Part shown: piece by piece, positions 51,538-60,582 of the stretch | Layout of the letters: every line of letters starts with the position of its first letter | Numbering within the stretch: position 1 is the first letter of the stretch | Assembly (NCBI RefSeq): GCF_001693735.1 | Contig: NZ_LWDV01000009.1 | Span: 369,753-433,752 of the forward strand | Source: Orenia metallireducens | GTDB taxonomy: Bacteria; Bacillota; Halanaerobiia; Halobacteroidales; Halobacteroidaceae | DNA length: 64,000 nt | Reading direction: 5' to 3' | Translations under genes and position numbers: made by a program | The notes under the pieces: generated by a model | What the model saw: only the letters and a program-made list of their open reading frames with translations | The model's database searches: none | Told to the model about the DNA's origin: nothing

Positions 51538-54006
51538 ATGTCAGAAGCAAAAGCTTTACAGAAAGAATCACTAAAAATTAAAGGAATGAGCTGTGCTAGT
51601 TGTGCACAAAGTATCGAGAATGCATTAAATAAACTCGATGGAGTAGAAGAGGCAACTGTTAACTTTGCTGTTGAGAAAGCAACTGTTAAATATGATGCTT
51701 CTAAACTTAAAGTTGAAGATTTAATTAAAACAGTTAAGGATACTGGTTATGAGGTCGCCTTTGATAAGGTCAGTTTGAAAATAGGTGGAATGACTTGTGC
51801 TAGCTGTGCTCAAACTGTAGAAAGAGCCTTAAATAAAGCAACAGGAGTATCTGATGCTAGAGTTAATTTTGCTACAGAAAAAGCAAATATTGAATTTAAC
51901 TCTGATTTAATCAGTGAAAAAGAGTTGAAGAAGATTGTAGCTGATACTGGTTATGAAGTAATTGAAAGTAAGGAAAGTGAAGAAGATCAGGAGAATGAGG
52001 ATTTAAGAAAGGTCAAAGAAGCCAAAACTAAGATGCTATGGGCTTGGGGATTTACTATCCCAATTATCTTATTGATGATTCCCCAGATGTTCTTTGGAGT
52101 GGCTTTACCGACAGAGAGTACTTATCATTTAATTCAGATTATTTTAGCTATACCAGTCTTATTTTGGGTAGGAAAGGAAACCTTTGTTACTGCATATAAG
52201 GCAATTAATCATGGTAGTGCTAATATGGATGTCTTGATTGCTATGGGAACAGGAGCAGCCTTTGTTACAGGCCCTGCGACTTTCTTTAGTCCAATTGCTA
52301 ACTATGCAGGGGTAGCTGCTATGATTATGGGCTTCCATTTAACTGGTCGTTATATTGAAACTAGGGCTAAAGGTCAAGCATCTCAAGCAATTAAGAAGTT
52401 ATTAGAGCTTGGTGCTAAGACTGCTACTGTTATTAGAGATGATGAGGAAGTAGAGATTCCTATTGAAGAGGTAGAGATTGGTGATGTAATGATAGTTAAG
52501 CCTGGAGAGAAAGTACCAACTGATGGTGAGATTATCGAAGGTGAAAGTGCCTTAGATGAATCGATGGCAACTGGAGAATCAATGCCTGTTAAAAAATCGA
52601 TCGGTGATGAGGTAATTGGAGCTACGATCAATCAACGAGGTTTAATTAAAGTAAAAGCTACTAAGATAGGAAAGGATACTTTCTTGTCTCAAGTTATTAA
52701 GATGGTTGAAGAGGCACAGGGTACTAAGGTACCGATTCAAGAGTTTGCTGATAGGGTAACTAGCATCTTTGTGCCTACTGTATTAATAATTGCAGTATTA
52801 ACCTTTGTCTTATGGTTAGTCTTTCCTGATACTTTATCTGGTATTACTAGCTGGGCAGCAGTTTATATACCTTGGGTTGACCCTTCTTTAACTGGAATTA
52901 CTGCTGCTATCTTTGCTACAATAGCTGTGTTAGTAATTGCTTGTCCGTGTGCTTTAGGATTAGCAACACCGACAGCTTTGATGGTAGGAACAGGAATTGG
53001 AGCAGAGAATGGTGTGTTAATTAGAAAAGGTGAAGCAATTCAGACCTTAAAGGAAGTTCATACTATAGTCTTTGATAAAACAGGAACTATTACCAAAGGA
53101 AAGCCTGAAGTTACTGATTTGGTACCTAGTGATGATTTTAGTCAAGAAGAGTTATTAAAATTTGCTGCTAGTGTAGAAGCGGGTTCAGAGCATCCTTTAG
53201 GTGAGGCCATCGTCAGAAAAGCTAAAGAGGATAACCTTGATTTAGCAGATATTAATAACTTTGAATCTATTACTGGTAAGGGAGTTAAAGCTGAGATTGA
53301 TGATCAAAGGGTACTTATTGGTAGTAGAAGATTAATGGAAGAGTCAGGTATTAAAGTAAGTCAAGTAGAAGATGAGATGCAACGCTTAGAAAAAGAAGCT
53401 AAAACTGCTATGTTAATTGGTGTAGAAGATAAGTTAGCTGGTATAGTTGCAGTTGCTGATGCTCTTAAAGAGGATTCTAAGAAAGCGATTGCAGAGTTAA
53501 AAGAACTAGGTCTTGAAACTGCTATGATAACTGGTGATAACCAACGAACTGCTAAAGCAATTGCTAAAGAGGTAGGAATTGACCATGTGGTAGCAGAGGT
53601 CTTACCTGATGGTAAGGTTGATGAGATTATAAAACTACAGGATAAATTCGGTGCTATTGCGATGGTAGGTGATGGAATCAATGATGCTCCTGCTTTAACT
53701 CAAGCCGATGTAGGGATTGCCATTGGTACTGGAACAGATATTGCTATTGAATCTTCTGATGTTACATTAGTTAGAGGAGATTTGTCTTCAGTAATTACAG
53801 CAATTAAATTATCTAGAGCTACCTTTAAGAAGATTAAGCAGAATCTATTCTGGGCATTTATCTATAATACAGTGGCTATTCCTGTAGCAATTTTGGGATT
53901 GCTTCATCCAATTATTGCTGAGGCTGCAATGGCAACTAGTTCAATTAGTGTAGTTACTAACGCTAACCTATTAAGAAAGGTTGATATTAAGCCTAAATAT
54001 AAATAG
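51538..54006 (+). CDS. copA: Copper-exporting P1B-type ATPase
   Basis: 822 residues. Two HMA domains (GMSCASC near 16-22, GMTCASC near 84-90), eight membrane helices, CPC at about 469-471 in ACPCALGLATP, Asp513 in DKTGTI, SEHPLGEAI, and GDGINDAP near 710. These are hallmarks of Cu(I)-ATPases, and the membrane part ends with the MATSSISVVTNA motif. AAGGAGGGATAGAT precedes the ATG. The CsoR-type operator and following copZ complete a copper-export unit. Confidence 0.94.
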   Translation: MSEAKALQKESLKIKGMSCASCAQSIENALNKLDGVEEATVNFAVEKATVKYDASKLKVEDLIKTVKDTGYEVAFDKVSLKIGGMTCASCAQTVERALNKATGVSDARVNFATEKANIEFNSDLISEKELKKIVADTGYEVIESKESEEDQENEDLRKVKEAKTKMLWAWGFTIPIILLMIPQMFFGVALPTESTYHLIQIILAIPVLFWVGKETFVTAYKAINHGSANMDVLIAMGTGAAFVTGPATFFSPIANYAGVAAMIMGFHLTGRYIETRAKGQASQAIKKLLELGAKTATVIRDDEEVEIPIEEVEIGDVMIVKPGEKVPTDGEIIEGESALDESMATGESMPVKKSIGDEVIGATINQRGLIKVKATKIGKDTFLSQVIKMVEEAQGTKVPIQEFADRVTSIFVPTVLIIAVLTFVLWLVFPDTLSGITSWAAVYIPWVDPSLTGITAAIFATIAVLVIACPCALGLATPTALMVGTGIGAENGVLIRKGEAIQTLKEVHTIVFDKTGTITKGKPEVTDLVPSDDFSQEELLKFAASVEAGSEHPLGEAIVRKAKEDNLDLADINNFESITGKGVKAEIDDQRVLIGSRRLMEESGIKVSQVEDEMQRLEKEAKTAMLIGVEDKLAGIVAVADALKEDSKKAIAELKELGLETAMITGDNQRTAKAIAKEVGIDHVVAEVLPDGKVDEIIKLQDKFGAIAMVGDGINDAPALTQADVGIAIGTGTDIAIESSDVTLVRGDLSSVITAIKLSRATFKKIKQNLFWAFIYNTVAIPVAILGLLHPIIAEAAMATSSISVVTNANLLRKVDIKPKYK

Positions 54007-54059
54007 TAGTAAGATGTAAGTAGTGATTAATAAGCTTTAACTTCTTACATCTTACTACT
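54005..54059 (+). promoter_or_regulatory. Hairpin between copA and copZ
   Basis: Perfect 16-bp arms AGTAGTAAGATGTAAG (54005-54020) and its complement (54044-54059) with a 23-base loop. There is no T-run, so it may stabilise or process the mRNA rather than end it. Confidence 0.6.
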
Positions 54060-54092
54060 CACTAATTACTGAAATTAAAGGAGATGATAATT

Positions 54093-54302
54093 ATGAAAAA
54101 GACTATTAAAATTGAAGGAATGACTTGTGGACATTGCGCAGGAAGGGTAAAGAAAGAGTTAGAAGAGATTTGTGGAGTAACAAGTGCTGATGTTAGTGCA
54201 GAAGAGAAGAGAGCTATCGTTGAGTTAGCTCATGAAGTAGAGGATAATAGGTTTGAGGCAGCTGTAGCCGAAGCTGGATATGAGGTTGTAGGAATAGAGT
54301 AA
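54093..54302 (+). CDS. copZ: CopZ-like copper chaperone
   Basis: 69 residues, one HMA domain with GMTCGHCAGRVKKEL near 8-22. Compared with classical CopZ, the motif CGHC has His inside. ATG at 54093 after AAAGGAGATGATAATT. It would shuttle Cu(I) to CopA. Ends at a strong terminator. Confidence 0.9.
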   Translation: MKKTIKIEGMTCGHCAGRVKKELEEICGVTSADVSAEEKRAIVELAHEVEDNRFEAAVAEAGYEVVGIE

Positions 54303-54311
54303 ATATAAGTA

Positions 54312-54360
54312 TTAGCTTAAGAGGGGGTGCTAAGTCAACCCCTCTTAAGCTAATTTTTAG
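54312..54360 (+). terminator. Terminator of copA-copZ
   Basis: ATTAGCTTAAGAGGGG/CCCCTCTTAAGCTAAT 16-bp stem followed by five T's. Confidence 0.85.
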
Positions 54361-54407
54361 ATACAATACAGAGGTATGGTGTTGCCTTTATTAAAGGAGG
54401 TATTGTT

Positions 54408-54851
54408 GTGGAAGAGATAGGCGAAGTAGTTGTTAATAATGGTAAATCGGCTATAGTCAGGATTGAACGCTACTCAGCTTGTAGTAAGTGTAAGAAGAAA
54501 TGTGAATTAGCTGAGGATCATGAGAGTGGTGAGATGTTAGTAGAAGTGGATAATCCAGTTGGAGCTGTTGAAGGGCAGCAAATAAGCTTGAAGATGGAAG
54601 GTAAGAATTTGGTCTTTTCGGCATTATTGATTTATTTGTTTCCTTTATTTAGCATGATTCTAGGTTATTTTACAGGTACTTATCTAATGCCTTTAGAGAA
54701 TGAATTTTCTGGTATAATAGGAGCATTAAGTTGTTTAGGAATTGCATTTTTAATAATTAAATTAGTAAGTACTAGAACAGCTATTCAGCCTAAAATTACT
54801 AGAGTTGTAAGCAATCCAACTGATAATAACAATAATTTTAGCTGCCACTAG
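54408..54851 (+). CDS. RseC/MucC-type membrane protein with Ser-Cys-His tail
   Basis: 147 residues. A cysteine cluster CSKCKKKC near 24-31 is followed by a beta region and two membrane helices (about 67-90, 98-118), as in the SoxR-reducing-system RseC family. It ends in Asn-rich sequence and SCH. GTG at 54408 after AAAGGAGGTATTGTT. RseC proteins usually accompany Rnf or redox systems; here it lies in the copper region. The SCH ending recurs in other genes nearby. Confidence 0.75.
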   Translation: MEEIGEVVVNNGKSAIVRIERYSACSKCKKKCELAEDHESGEMLVEVDNPVGAVEGQQISLKMEGKNLVFSALLIYLFPLFSMILGYFTGTYLMPLENEFSGIIGALSCLGIAFLIIKLVSTRTAIQPKITRVVSNPTDNNNNFSCH

Positions 54852-54886
54852 CGAATGTAAAGAATGTTTGAAAGGTTGTTAAAATC

Positions 54887-55954
54887 ATGAGAGATAAAAT
54901 ATTAGTTGTTGGTGGATATGGCAAGGTAGGGCAAGTTATCTGTAAAGATTTAGGTAGCAAATTTCCAAGAAAAGTTATTGCAGCTGGGAGAAATTATGAA
55001 AAAGCAAGAAGGTTTGCTCAAAAAAGTAATGGAGATATATTGCCTTTGGAATTTGATATCTTTGCAGGCAAAGATAGAAATAAAGTATTAGAAGAAGTTT
55101 TTCTTGTAGTAATGTGTGTAGATCAAAAAGATATAAAATTTATTGAGTCTTGTTTAAAAAATGGTATCCATTATATTGACATTACAGCATCCTACAATTT
55201 TCTAGCAAAGGTTAAATCATTACAGGATACAGCTAAAGCTTCAGATACTACTGCTGTTTTGAGTGTTGGGTTGTCTCCGGGAATTACGAATTTATTAGTC
55301 AAATACAGTAAATCTCACCTAGATGTTCTAGATAGAGTTGATATTTCTGTAATGCTTGGGCTTGGAGAAGAGCATGGAAAAGCTGCAATTGAATGGATGA
55401 TTGATAATATAAATACGGTATTTAAAGTTATTAAAGGTGGGGGATTGAAAGAAGTCAAAAGCTTTGAGGATGGTAAAAGAATAGCCTTTCCTAGAAATCT
55501 TGGTAGTAGGATTACTTATCGATTTAATTTTGTAGAACAACATATCTTACCTAAAACACTTAATATCAAGACTGTTTCACATCGTATCTGTTTTGATTCT
55601 AAATTGGTTACAAGGCTTTTAGCTCTTTTAAAAAAATTAGGTTTTTTTAACCTTTTAAAAGTAACCCTTTTTAGAAAAATGATTATAAAAATTTTTGAAA
55701 AAATTAATCTGGGATCAGATTTATTTGCAGCTAAGGTAGATGCTTTAGGTAAGAAAGATGGAAAAGAAATAAAATTTGAATGCTCTATTTTAGGAAATAA
55801 TCAATCTAAAATTACAGGAAAAATTACATCAATTATAGCTAATTATATCTATACTAAAAAATATCCTGCTGGAGTATATCATATCGAAGAGATTTTCAGT
55901 ATAGAAGATATTATGGAAGAACTAAGTAAATATATTGAATTTTATCATAATTGA
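54887..55954 (+). CDS. Saccharopine-dehydrogenase-like protein
   Basis: 355 residues. N-terminal Rossmann fold with VVGGYGKVGQVICKDL near 6-21 and the region KNGIHYIDITASYNF. This matches the saccharopine dehydrogenase/NADP-binding superfamily; substrate unknown. AAAGGTTGTTAAATC precedes the ATG; the site is weak. It lies 18 bases before the membrane spermidine-synthase-like gene, so the two are probably co-expressed and may act in amino acid or polyamine-like chemistry. Confidence 0.75.
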   Translation: MRDKILVVGGYGKVGQVICKDLGSKFPRKVIAAGRNYEKARRFAQKSNGDILPLEFDIFAGKDRNKVLEEVFLVVMCVDQKDIKFIESCLKNGIHYIDITASYNFLAKVKSLQDTAKASDTTAVLSVGLSPGITNLLVKYSKSHLDVLDRVDISVMLGLGEEHGKAAIEWMIDNINTVFKVIKGGGLKEVKSFEDGKRIAFPRNLGSRITYRFNFVEQHILPKTLNIKTVSHRICFDSKLVTRLLALLKKLGFFNLLKVTLFRKMIIKIFEKINLGSDLFAAKVDALGKKDGKEIKFECSILGNNQSKITGKITSIIANYIYTKKYPAGVYHIEEIFSIEDIMEELSKYIEFYHN

Positions 55955-55972
55955 TAGGCATGGAGGTTAAGT

Positions 55973-58186
55973 ATGAAAAGGTCTAAAGAATCATTAACAA
56001 TATTATTTATGGTTTCATTAACTTTATTTAGCTATGAATTACTTGCTAGTAGAATATTCTCAGTAATTTTACCTAATCATTTTGCTTATTTGGTAATTTC
56101 CTTTGCTATTTTGGGATTAGGACTTGGTGGGATACTAACTTATTTTCTAAGTAAGAATAATAAATATTCTTTAAAGCATTTCAGTTGGATTTATATCTTA
56201 TCTTATATAGTAGTTATTTCAGTAATTATCTTAGCACCCTACCTAGGAAATCCAGTTTTTTATATTCTATTAGCGATAATTCCTTTTATTATAGGAGGGT
56301 CAATTATTTCTTATCTTTTTAAATTACAAGATGACCCTTATCAAAGCTATTCTGTAGATTTATTAGGTGGAGTACTAGGGCTTATTCTGGCAGTCTTATT
56401 AATGAAGTATTTAGGGTTAATTCAAACAATAATTATTACCTTTATTTTAGTTGTTTTATTGATGATGCTACCCTTTAAAGAGAATAAGCTAGTATTAGTT
56501 TTATCTTCAGTGATTATTCTTCTTATAGTCTTTAACTTTGGGCAATTAACTTCACTCTATGAGAATAACTTTAATAGTTTTAAAAGCAGTCCCCATATTG
56601 GATTTAATAGTTCTTTTGATATAAGAGAAAAGAGTCTTTTTACAAGGTGGAACGAATTTAGTAGAACCGATGTTTATCCTTTAAAGGAGGATCCTAATAG
56701 GTTATTAGTAGGAATGGATGGTGCCTCTTTTTCTTTTATGATTCGCTTTGATGGAGATTATAACAAGCTAGAGTATTTAAAAGAGGATATTGGTTATTTT
56801 CCTATGAAGGTAGGTAAACCTCAAAAGATTGCCTTAATTGGTCCTGGTGGAGGAGAAGAGATATTATATGCTTTATTAGCAGGGATTGAAGAGGTTACTG
56901 CGATTGAGATTAATGAGAGTACAGTCTTAGCTACCGAAGAATTAAAAGAGTTCAGTGGGGATATTTATAATCACCCACAGGTTAGAACGATTATTGGTGA
57001 TGGGAGAAATGTAATTAGAAAAAGTGATCAAAAGTTTGACCAGATTTATCTCTCTTTAGTAATGACTAATCTCGGAAGTGGGATGGCCAATACCTTAGCA
57101 GAAAACTATATCTATACTAAAGAGGCTTTAGGAGATTATTTTAATAAATTGACTGATGAGGGTATAGTTAGCTTTCGTTTTCATGGTGAGCATGATTTAT
57201 TGAAGATGTTAAGTACAGTAATTGAATACTCCTATGAAACAGGGGTGCCTTATACTAAGATATCTGATACTATTATTATTGGCTTTAAACCAATGAAGAA
57301 TCATGGCTTAAAATATCCAGTAATGTTGGTTAAGCCTTCAGGATTTACTAAGGCTCAGGTTAATAATATCTATCAATTAATGGTTAAATATAATGTACAG
57401 CCTCTTCATCTGCCTAGAATTTTTGAAGATGATTCTTTAAAGAAGATGAAAGAGGGAGAATGGACTTTAGAAAATTTGACTAGTCAAATTCCAGCTAATA
57501 TTGATGCTACTAGTGATAATCAGCCTTTCTTCTATAATTTCGAACAAGGTATTCCTACTACCTTATCATTGATATTGGCAGTATCTACATTGTTACTATT
57601 AATCTTATTTAATATTGGGACTAGAAAGATTAAAGAGGAGAACTTTGTGGAATTATTCTTCTTTTTTACTCTCTTAGGTATGGCTTTTATTATACTAGAG
57701 ATAACTTTAATTCAGAAATTAACCTTATATTTAGAGCATCCTATTAATTCCTTTGTGACGGTAATAGTATCTTTACTAGTAGGTGCTGGAATATCTAATT
57801 TGTTTTATTCTAAAAAAGAAATATTCAAAGATAAGAATCCTATCTTTTATTTAATTGGATTAGCTACAGTTGAGCTTATATTAATCAATAAAGTATTATA
57901 TTGGACTGGAATTAAAGAAGTAGGATTTAAGATGATTTTTATTAGCTTATTACTTTTATTTTTAGGCTTTTTTATGGGGCTACCTTTCCCAAAAATGCTA
58001 GCCAGATTAAAAGAATCAGAATTAAATCAATTTATACCTTATGCTTGGGGAATTAATGGAGTTGGAATAGTAATAGGTTCTGTACTCACTTTAATTGTGG
58101 CAATGATTTTTGGTTTTAATCTAAGCTTTATTTTAGGGCTTATTCTTTATTTAATAGCTGCTTGGCTAATGGCTAAGTTAAAATAA
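55973..58186 (+). CDS. Membrane-embedded spermidine-synthase-like protein
   Basis: 737 residues. About seven membrane helices (1-195), a soluble aminopropyl-transferase/SAM-type domain (about 215-510) with ALIGPGGGEEILYALLAG and VTAIEINEST, then about seven further helices (520-735). The nucleotide-binding Gly-rich loop and acidic EIN are intact, and a putative catalytic Asp is in IIGDGRN. Membrane-bound versions are uncharacterised mostly; an export role for a polyamine-like product is possible. TGGAGGTTAAGT precedes the ATG. Confidence 0.75.
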   Translation: MKRSKESLTILFMVSLTLFSYELLASRIFSVILPNHFAYLVISFAILGLGLGGILTYFLSKNNKYSLKHFSWIYILSYIVVISVIILAPYLGNPVFYILLAIIPFIIGGSIISYLFKLQDDPYQSYSVDLLGGVLGLILAVLLMKYLGLIQTIIITFILVVLLMMLPFKENKLVLVLSSVIILLIVFNFGQLTSLYENNFNSFKSSPHIGFNSSFDIREKSLFTRWNEFSRTDVYPLKEDPNRLLVGMDGASFSFMIRFDGDYNKLEYLKEDIGYFPMKVGKPQKIALIGPGGGEEILYALLAGIEEVTAIEINESTVLATEELKEFSGDIYNHPQVRTIIGDGRNVIRKSDQKFDQIYLSLVMTNLGSGMANTLAENYIYTKEALGDYFNKLTDEGIVSFRFHGEHDLLKMLSTVIEYSYETGVPYTKISDTIIIGFKPMKNHGLKYPVMLVKPSGFTKAQVNNIYQLMVKYNVQPLHLPRIFEDDSLKKMKEGEWTLENLTSQIPANIDATSDNQPFFYNFEQGIPTTLSLILAVSTLLLLILFNIGTRKIKEENFVELFFFFTLLGMAFIILEITLIQKLTLYLEHPINSFVTVIVSLLVGAGISNLFYSKKEIFKDKNPIFYLIGLATVELILINKVLYWTGIKEVGFKMIFISLLLLFLGFFMGLPFPKMLARLKESELNQFIPYAWGINGVGIVIGSVLTLIVAMIFGFNLSFILGLILYLIAAWLMAKLK

Positions 58187-58194
58187 GGAGGGAT

Positions 58195-58320
58195 ATGATG
58201 GAGATTTTGGCTGGGTTTATTTTAATAGGAATTGTAGTAGGATTATTTTATCTGATTGGTAAGAAGATAGGTGCCTTTAAACAGAAGAATAACAATGATG
58301 ATGATTTTTCTTGCCACTAG
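58195..58320 (+). CDS. Small membrane protein ending in Ser-Cys-His
   Basis: 41 residues (40 from the second ATG): one membrane helix (5-22), a basic patch, Asn/Asp-rich linker and final FSCH. Layout resembles FeoB-associated Cys-rich membrane peptides, but with SCH instead of a Cys cluster. AAGGAGGGAT precedes the ATG, 8 bases after the previous gene. The C-terminal Cys-His could hold Cu(I) at the inner membrane face. Confidence 0.6.
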   Translation: MMEILAGFILIGIVVGLFYLIGKKIGAFKQKNNNDDDFSCH

Positions 58321-58390
58321 GAAATAATGGAGAATTGAAAGTTGAAAATTGAGAATTAAATTCTTAACTAAAAAAGAGGAGTGATGTAAG

Positions 58391-58621
58391 ATGAATAAAA
58401 AGAAATCTCATGGTGGACATGGATTGATGATGTTACTTTGTTGTTTAGTTATGTTTGGAGCCTTTTGGTTTGTAGGTACTTCGCAGGGAGGAGAGGCGAG
58501 TTCTTGGAGTTGGTTATTATTCTTACTCTGCCCATTGATGCACATCTTCATGATGAAAGGGATGATGGGTCATAAACATGATGAAGATGATAAGAATAAT
58601 GATAATCAAAGTTGCCACTAA
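58391..58621 (+). CDS. DUF2933-like membrane protein ending in Ser-Cys-His
   Basis: 76 residues. SHGGHGLMMLLCCLVMFG near 6-23 and a second helix with LLFLLCPLMHIFMM resemble DUF2933 proteins, which are found beside copper/heavy-metal genes. The tail is Lys/Asp/Asn-rich and ends QSCH. AAAGAGGAGTGATGTAAG precedes the ATG. His, Cys and Met are abundant, so metal contact is likely. Confidence 0.7.
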   Translation: MNKKKSHGGHGLMMLLCCLVMFGAFWFVGTSQGGEASSWSWLLFLLCPLMHIFMMKGMMGHKHDEDDKNNDNQSCH

Positions 58622-58712
58622 GATAATTGAGAATTGAAAGTTAAGAATGGAGAATTAAAATCTAAAGTTCTTAAATTATCAATTCTATATTCTAAAAAAG
58701 GAGGTAATAATT

Positions 58713-58988
58713 ATGTCATCATATTGTGGAAATAAGAAGGATTTAATTACTAGATTAAAACGAGTAGAAGGTCAAGTAAGAGGCATTCAAAATATGATAG
58801 ATGATGAAAAGTATTGTGTCGAGGTTTTAACTCAGATTGCAGCAATAAAAGGAGCTTTAAATAAGGTGGGGATGAGTATTTTAGAGTCCCATACCCATGG
58901 TTGTGTTAAAAATGCTGTAGATGTAGGTGAAGAAGGTGATGAGGTTATTAGTGAACTGATGGATGTAATTTTTAAATTTACTAAATAA
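58713..58988 (+). CDS. csoR: CsoR copper-sensing repressor
   Basis: 91 residues, all helical. Copper ligands Cys35, His60 and Cys64 are in the standard spacing (EKYC, ESHTHGC). RLKRVEGQVRGI near 14-25 is the DNA-facing segment. AAAGGAGGTAATAATT precedes the ATG. It should repress the copA operon from the palindrome at 51462 and probably the gene at 59120 from 59085. Copper loading lifts repression. Confidence 0.92.
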   Translation: MSSYCGNKKDLITRLKRVEGQVRGIQNMIDDEKYCVEVLTQIAAIKGALNKVGMSILESHTHGCVKNAVDVGEEGDEVISELMDVIFKFTK

Positions 58989-59078
58989 AATTTTATTGAT
59001 TAATGATTGTCTAAGAATTGACTTAAAGGAAATATATAATTTTAAGAATATCTTTTAAGAGGCTAAGCATATACTTAT

Positions 59079-59103
59079 TATAATAATACCCCTAGGCGGT
59101 ATT
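59079..59103 (+). promoter_or_regulatory. Probable CsoR operator before ccdA-like gene
   Basis: TATAAT at 59079-59084 is followed directly by AATACCCCTAGGCGGTATT (59085-59103), an imperfect palindrome with ATACC/GGTAT arms and G/C centre like CsoR sites. It resembles but does not match the copA site. The -35 is weak. Confidence 0.6.
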
Positions 59104-59119
59104 TTAAGGAGGAATGTTA

Positions 59120-59863
59120 GTGGAAAGTATATATTTAGTCTCTTTTATCATTGGTTTTTTTTCTTTTTTATCACCTTGTATTATTCCGATGATTACTGTC
59201 TATTTTACCTTAATTACTGGACTATCTTTAGAGGATTTACAATCGGCAACTATACAAAAGAAGATGAAAGCTCACATTGTAATTAGTACTTTGGTCTTTA
59301 TTTTAGGGTTTACTCTAGTATTTACTTTAATTGGTGGGTTAGTTAGTGAAATTGGTCATTTTTTTAAGGATAATATTAGATATTTTAACATAGTTGGAGG
59401 AGTATTTATTATCCTTTTAGGATTAAAGATGGCTGGACTAATCAAACTAAATTTTCTACATAAGCTTGATTTTAGTAATAGGGTCGATGTTAGGTCTGTT
59501 CCTCAAGGCTATAAGTATCTTAGTACTTTTTTAGTAGGTGTCTTTTTTGCTATAGTCTGTTCCCATTGTATTGCCCCTACCTTTTATTCAGTCATAATGT
59601 TAACAGGAACAACAGAGATTAATGGTGCTGTAGTGATGTTCTTCTTTTCAATAGGTTTAGGTGTTCCTTATCTCTTAGTAGGATTATCTTTTAATAAGGC
59701 GATTCCTATAATTAAAAGATTGAGTAAATATGGCAGAGATATACAATTGGTTATGGCTTTAATTTTAATAACTCTTGGTATCTTTATGATGACCAATAAA
59801 CTCACCTTATTAACTAAAATTTTAGATAAATTATTACCTTTTAAGCTACCTTATAGTTTTTAA
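59120..59863 (+). CDS. CcdA-like thiol-transport membrane protein
   Basis: 247 residues with six membrane helices. SFLSPCIIPMITVYF near 16-30 (CcdA motif with Cys before Pro) and VCSHCIAPTF near 149-158 supply the paired redox cysteines. CcdA moves electrons across the membrane to extracytoplasmic thioredoxin-like proteins. GTG at 59120 is 7 bases after AGGAGG. Its placement under a probable CsoR site suggests reduction of copper-damaged thiols or copper itself. No TlpA-like partner is next to it. Confidence 0.8.
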   Translation: MESIYLVSFIIGFFSFLSPCIIPMITVYFTLITGLSLEDLQSATIQKKMKAHIVISTLVFILGFTLVFTLIGGLVSEIGHFFKDNIRYFNIVGGVFIILLGLKMAGLIKLNFLHKLDFSNRVDVRSVPQGYKYLSTFLVGVFFAIVCSHCIAPTFYSVIMLTGTTEINGAVVMFFFSIGLGVPYLLVGLSFNKAIPIIKRLSKYGRDIQLVMALILITLGIFMMTNKLTLLTKILDKLLPFKLPYSF

Positions 59864-59900
59864 TGTTAAGAATTGAAAAATTAGAAGAGGAGGGATGTTA

Positions 59901-60542
59901 ATGAACTATGATTATGGGTTATGGTCGATAGTAATAATCAATGTTTTATGGGTGCTATTCTTTGTAATTAGCTTTATTCGTCCTAAAAAGAAGTATGAAT
60001 GGAGAAGTATGGGAGTAGTTAGTGCCTTTTTTGTAGCTTTATTTACTGAAATGTATGGTTTTCCTTTAACAATTTACTTATTAACTTCAATCTTTGGAAT
60101 TAAGATACCGGTCCTAAATCCCTTTGGACATGAGAGTGGTCATTTATTGGCGAGTTTTGGAGTTGGGGTAGAGAAAGCATTACTAATCTGTCAAATAGGT
60201 AGCTTTATCTTTGGTTTAGGGCTAGTAATTATGGCGATAGGCTGGTGGCAGATACATCGGGGTCAAGGAGAGCTAGTTACTGATGGAATCTATCGTTATG
60301 TCCGTCACCCTCAGTATTTAGGCATCTTTATGTTAACAATAGGAATGATGATTCAATGGCCTACTTTATCGACTTTTATTATGCTACCGATATTATTATA
60401 TTCCTATTATAAATTAGCTAAAAGAGAGGAAGCTGTTGTTTTAGAAGAGTTTGGTGAGGAATATGAGGATTATATGAGAAAGACTCCTGCCTTCTTTCCA
60501 GTTAGATTTAATAAAGCCGATAGAATAATAGAAGAGGTTTAA
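59901..60542 (+). CDS. Isoprenylcysteine/phospholipid methyltransferase-like protein
   Basis: 213 residues with five helices. The C-terminal motif GIYRYVRHPQYLGIF near 131-145 and YEDYMRKTP near 193-201 define the ICMT/PEMT-type membrane methyltransferases. The 50-residue N-terminal part includes an unusual PFGHESGHLL loop. ATG at 59901 after GAGGAGGGATGTTA. Follows the CcdA-like gene closely and probably shares its transcript. Substrate unknown. Confidence 0.75.
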   Translation: MNYDYGLWSIVIINVLWVLFFVISFIRPKKKYEWRSMGVVSAFFVALFTEMYGFPLTIYLLTSIFGIKIPVLNPFGHESGHLLASFGVGVEKALLICQIGSFIFGLGLVIMAIGWWQIHRGQGELVTDGIYRYVRHPQYLGIFMLTIGMMIQWPTLSTFIMLPILLYSYYKLAKREEAVVLEEFGEEYEDYMRKTPAFFPVRFNKADRIIEEV

Positions 60543-60582
60543 TTGTAATAGAGCAATTAGAGAAAATTTAAGAGGTGACTAA

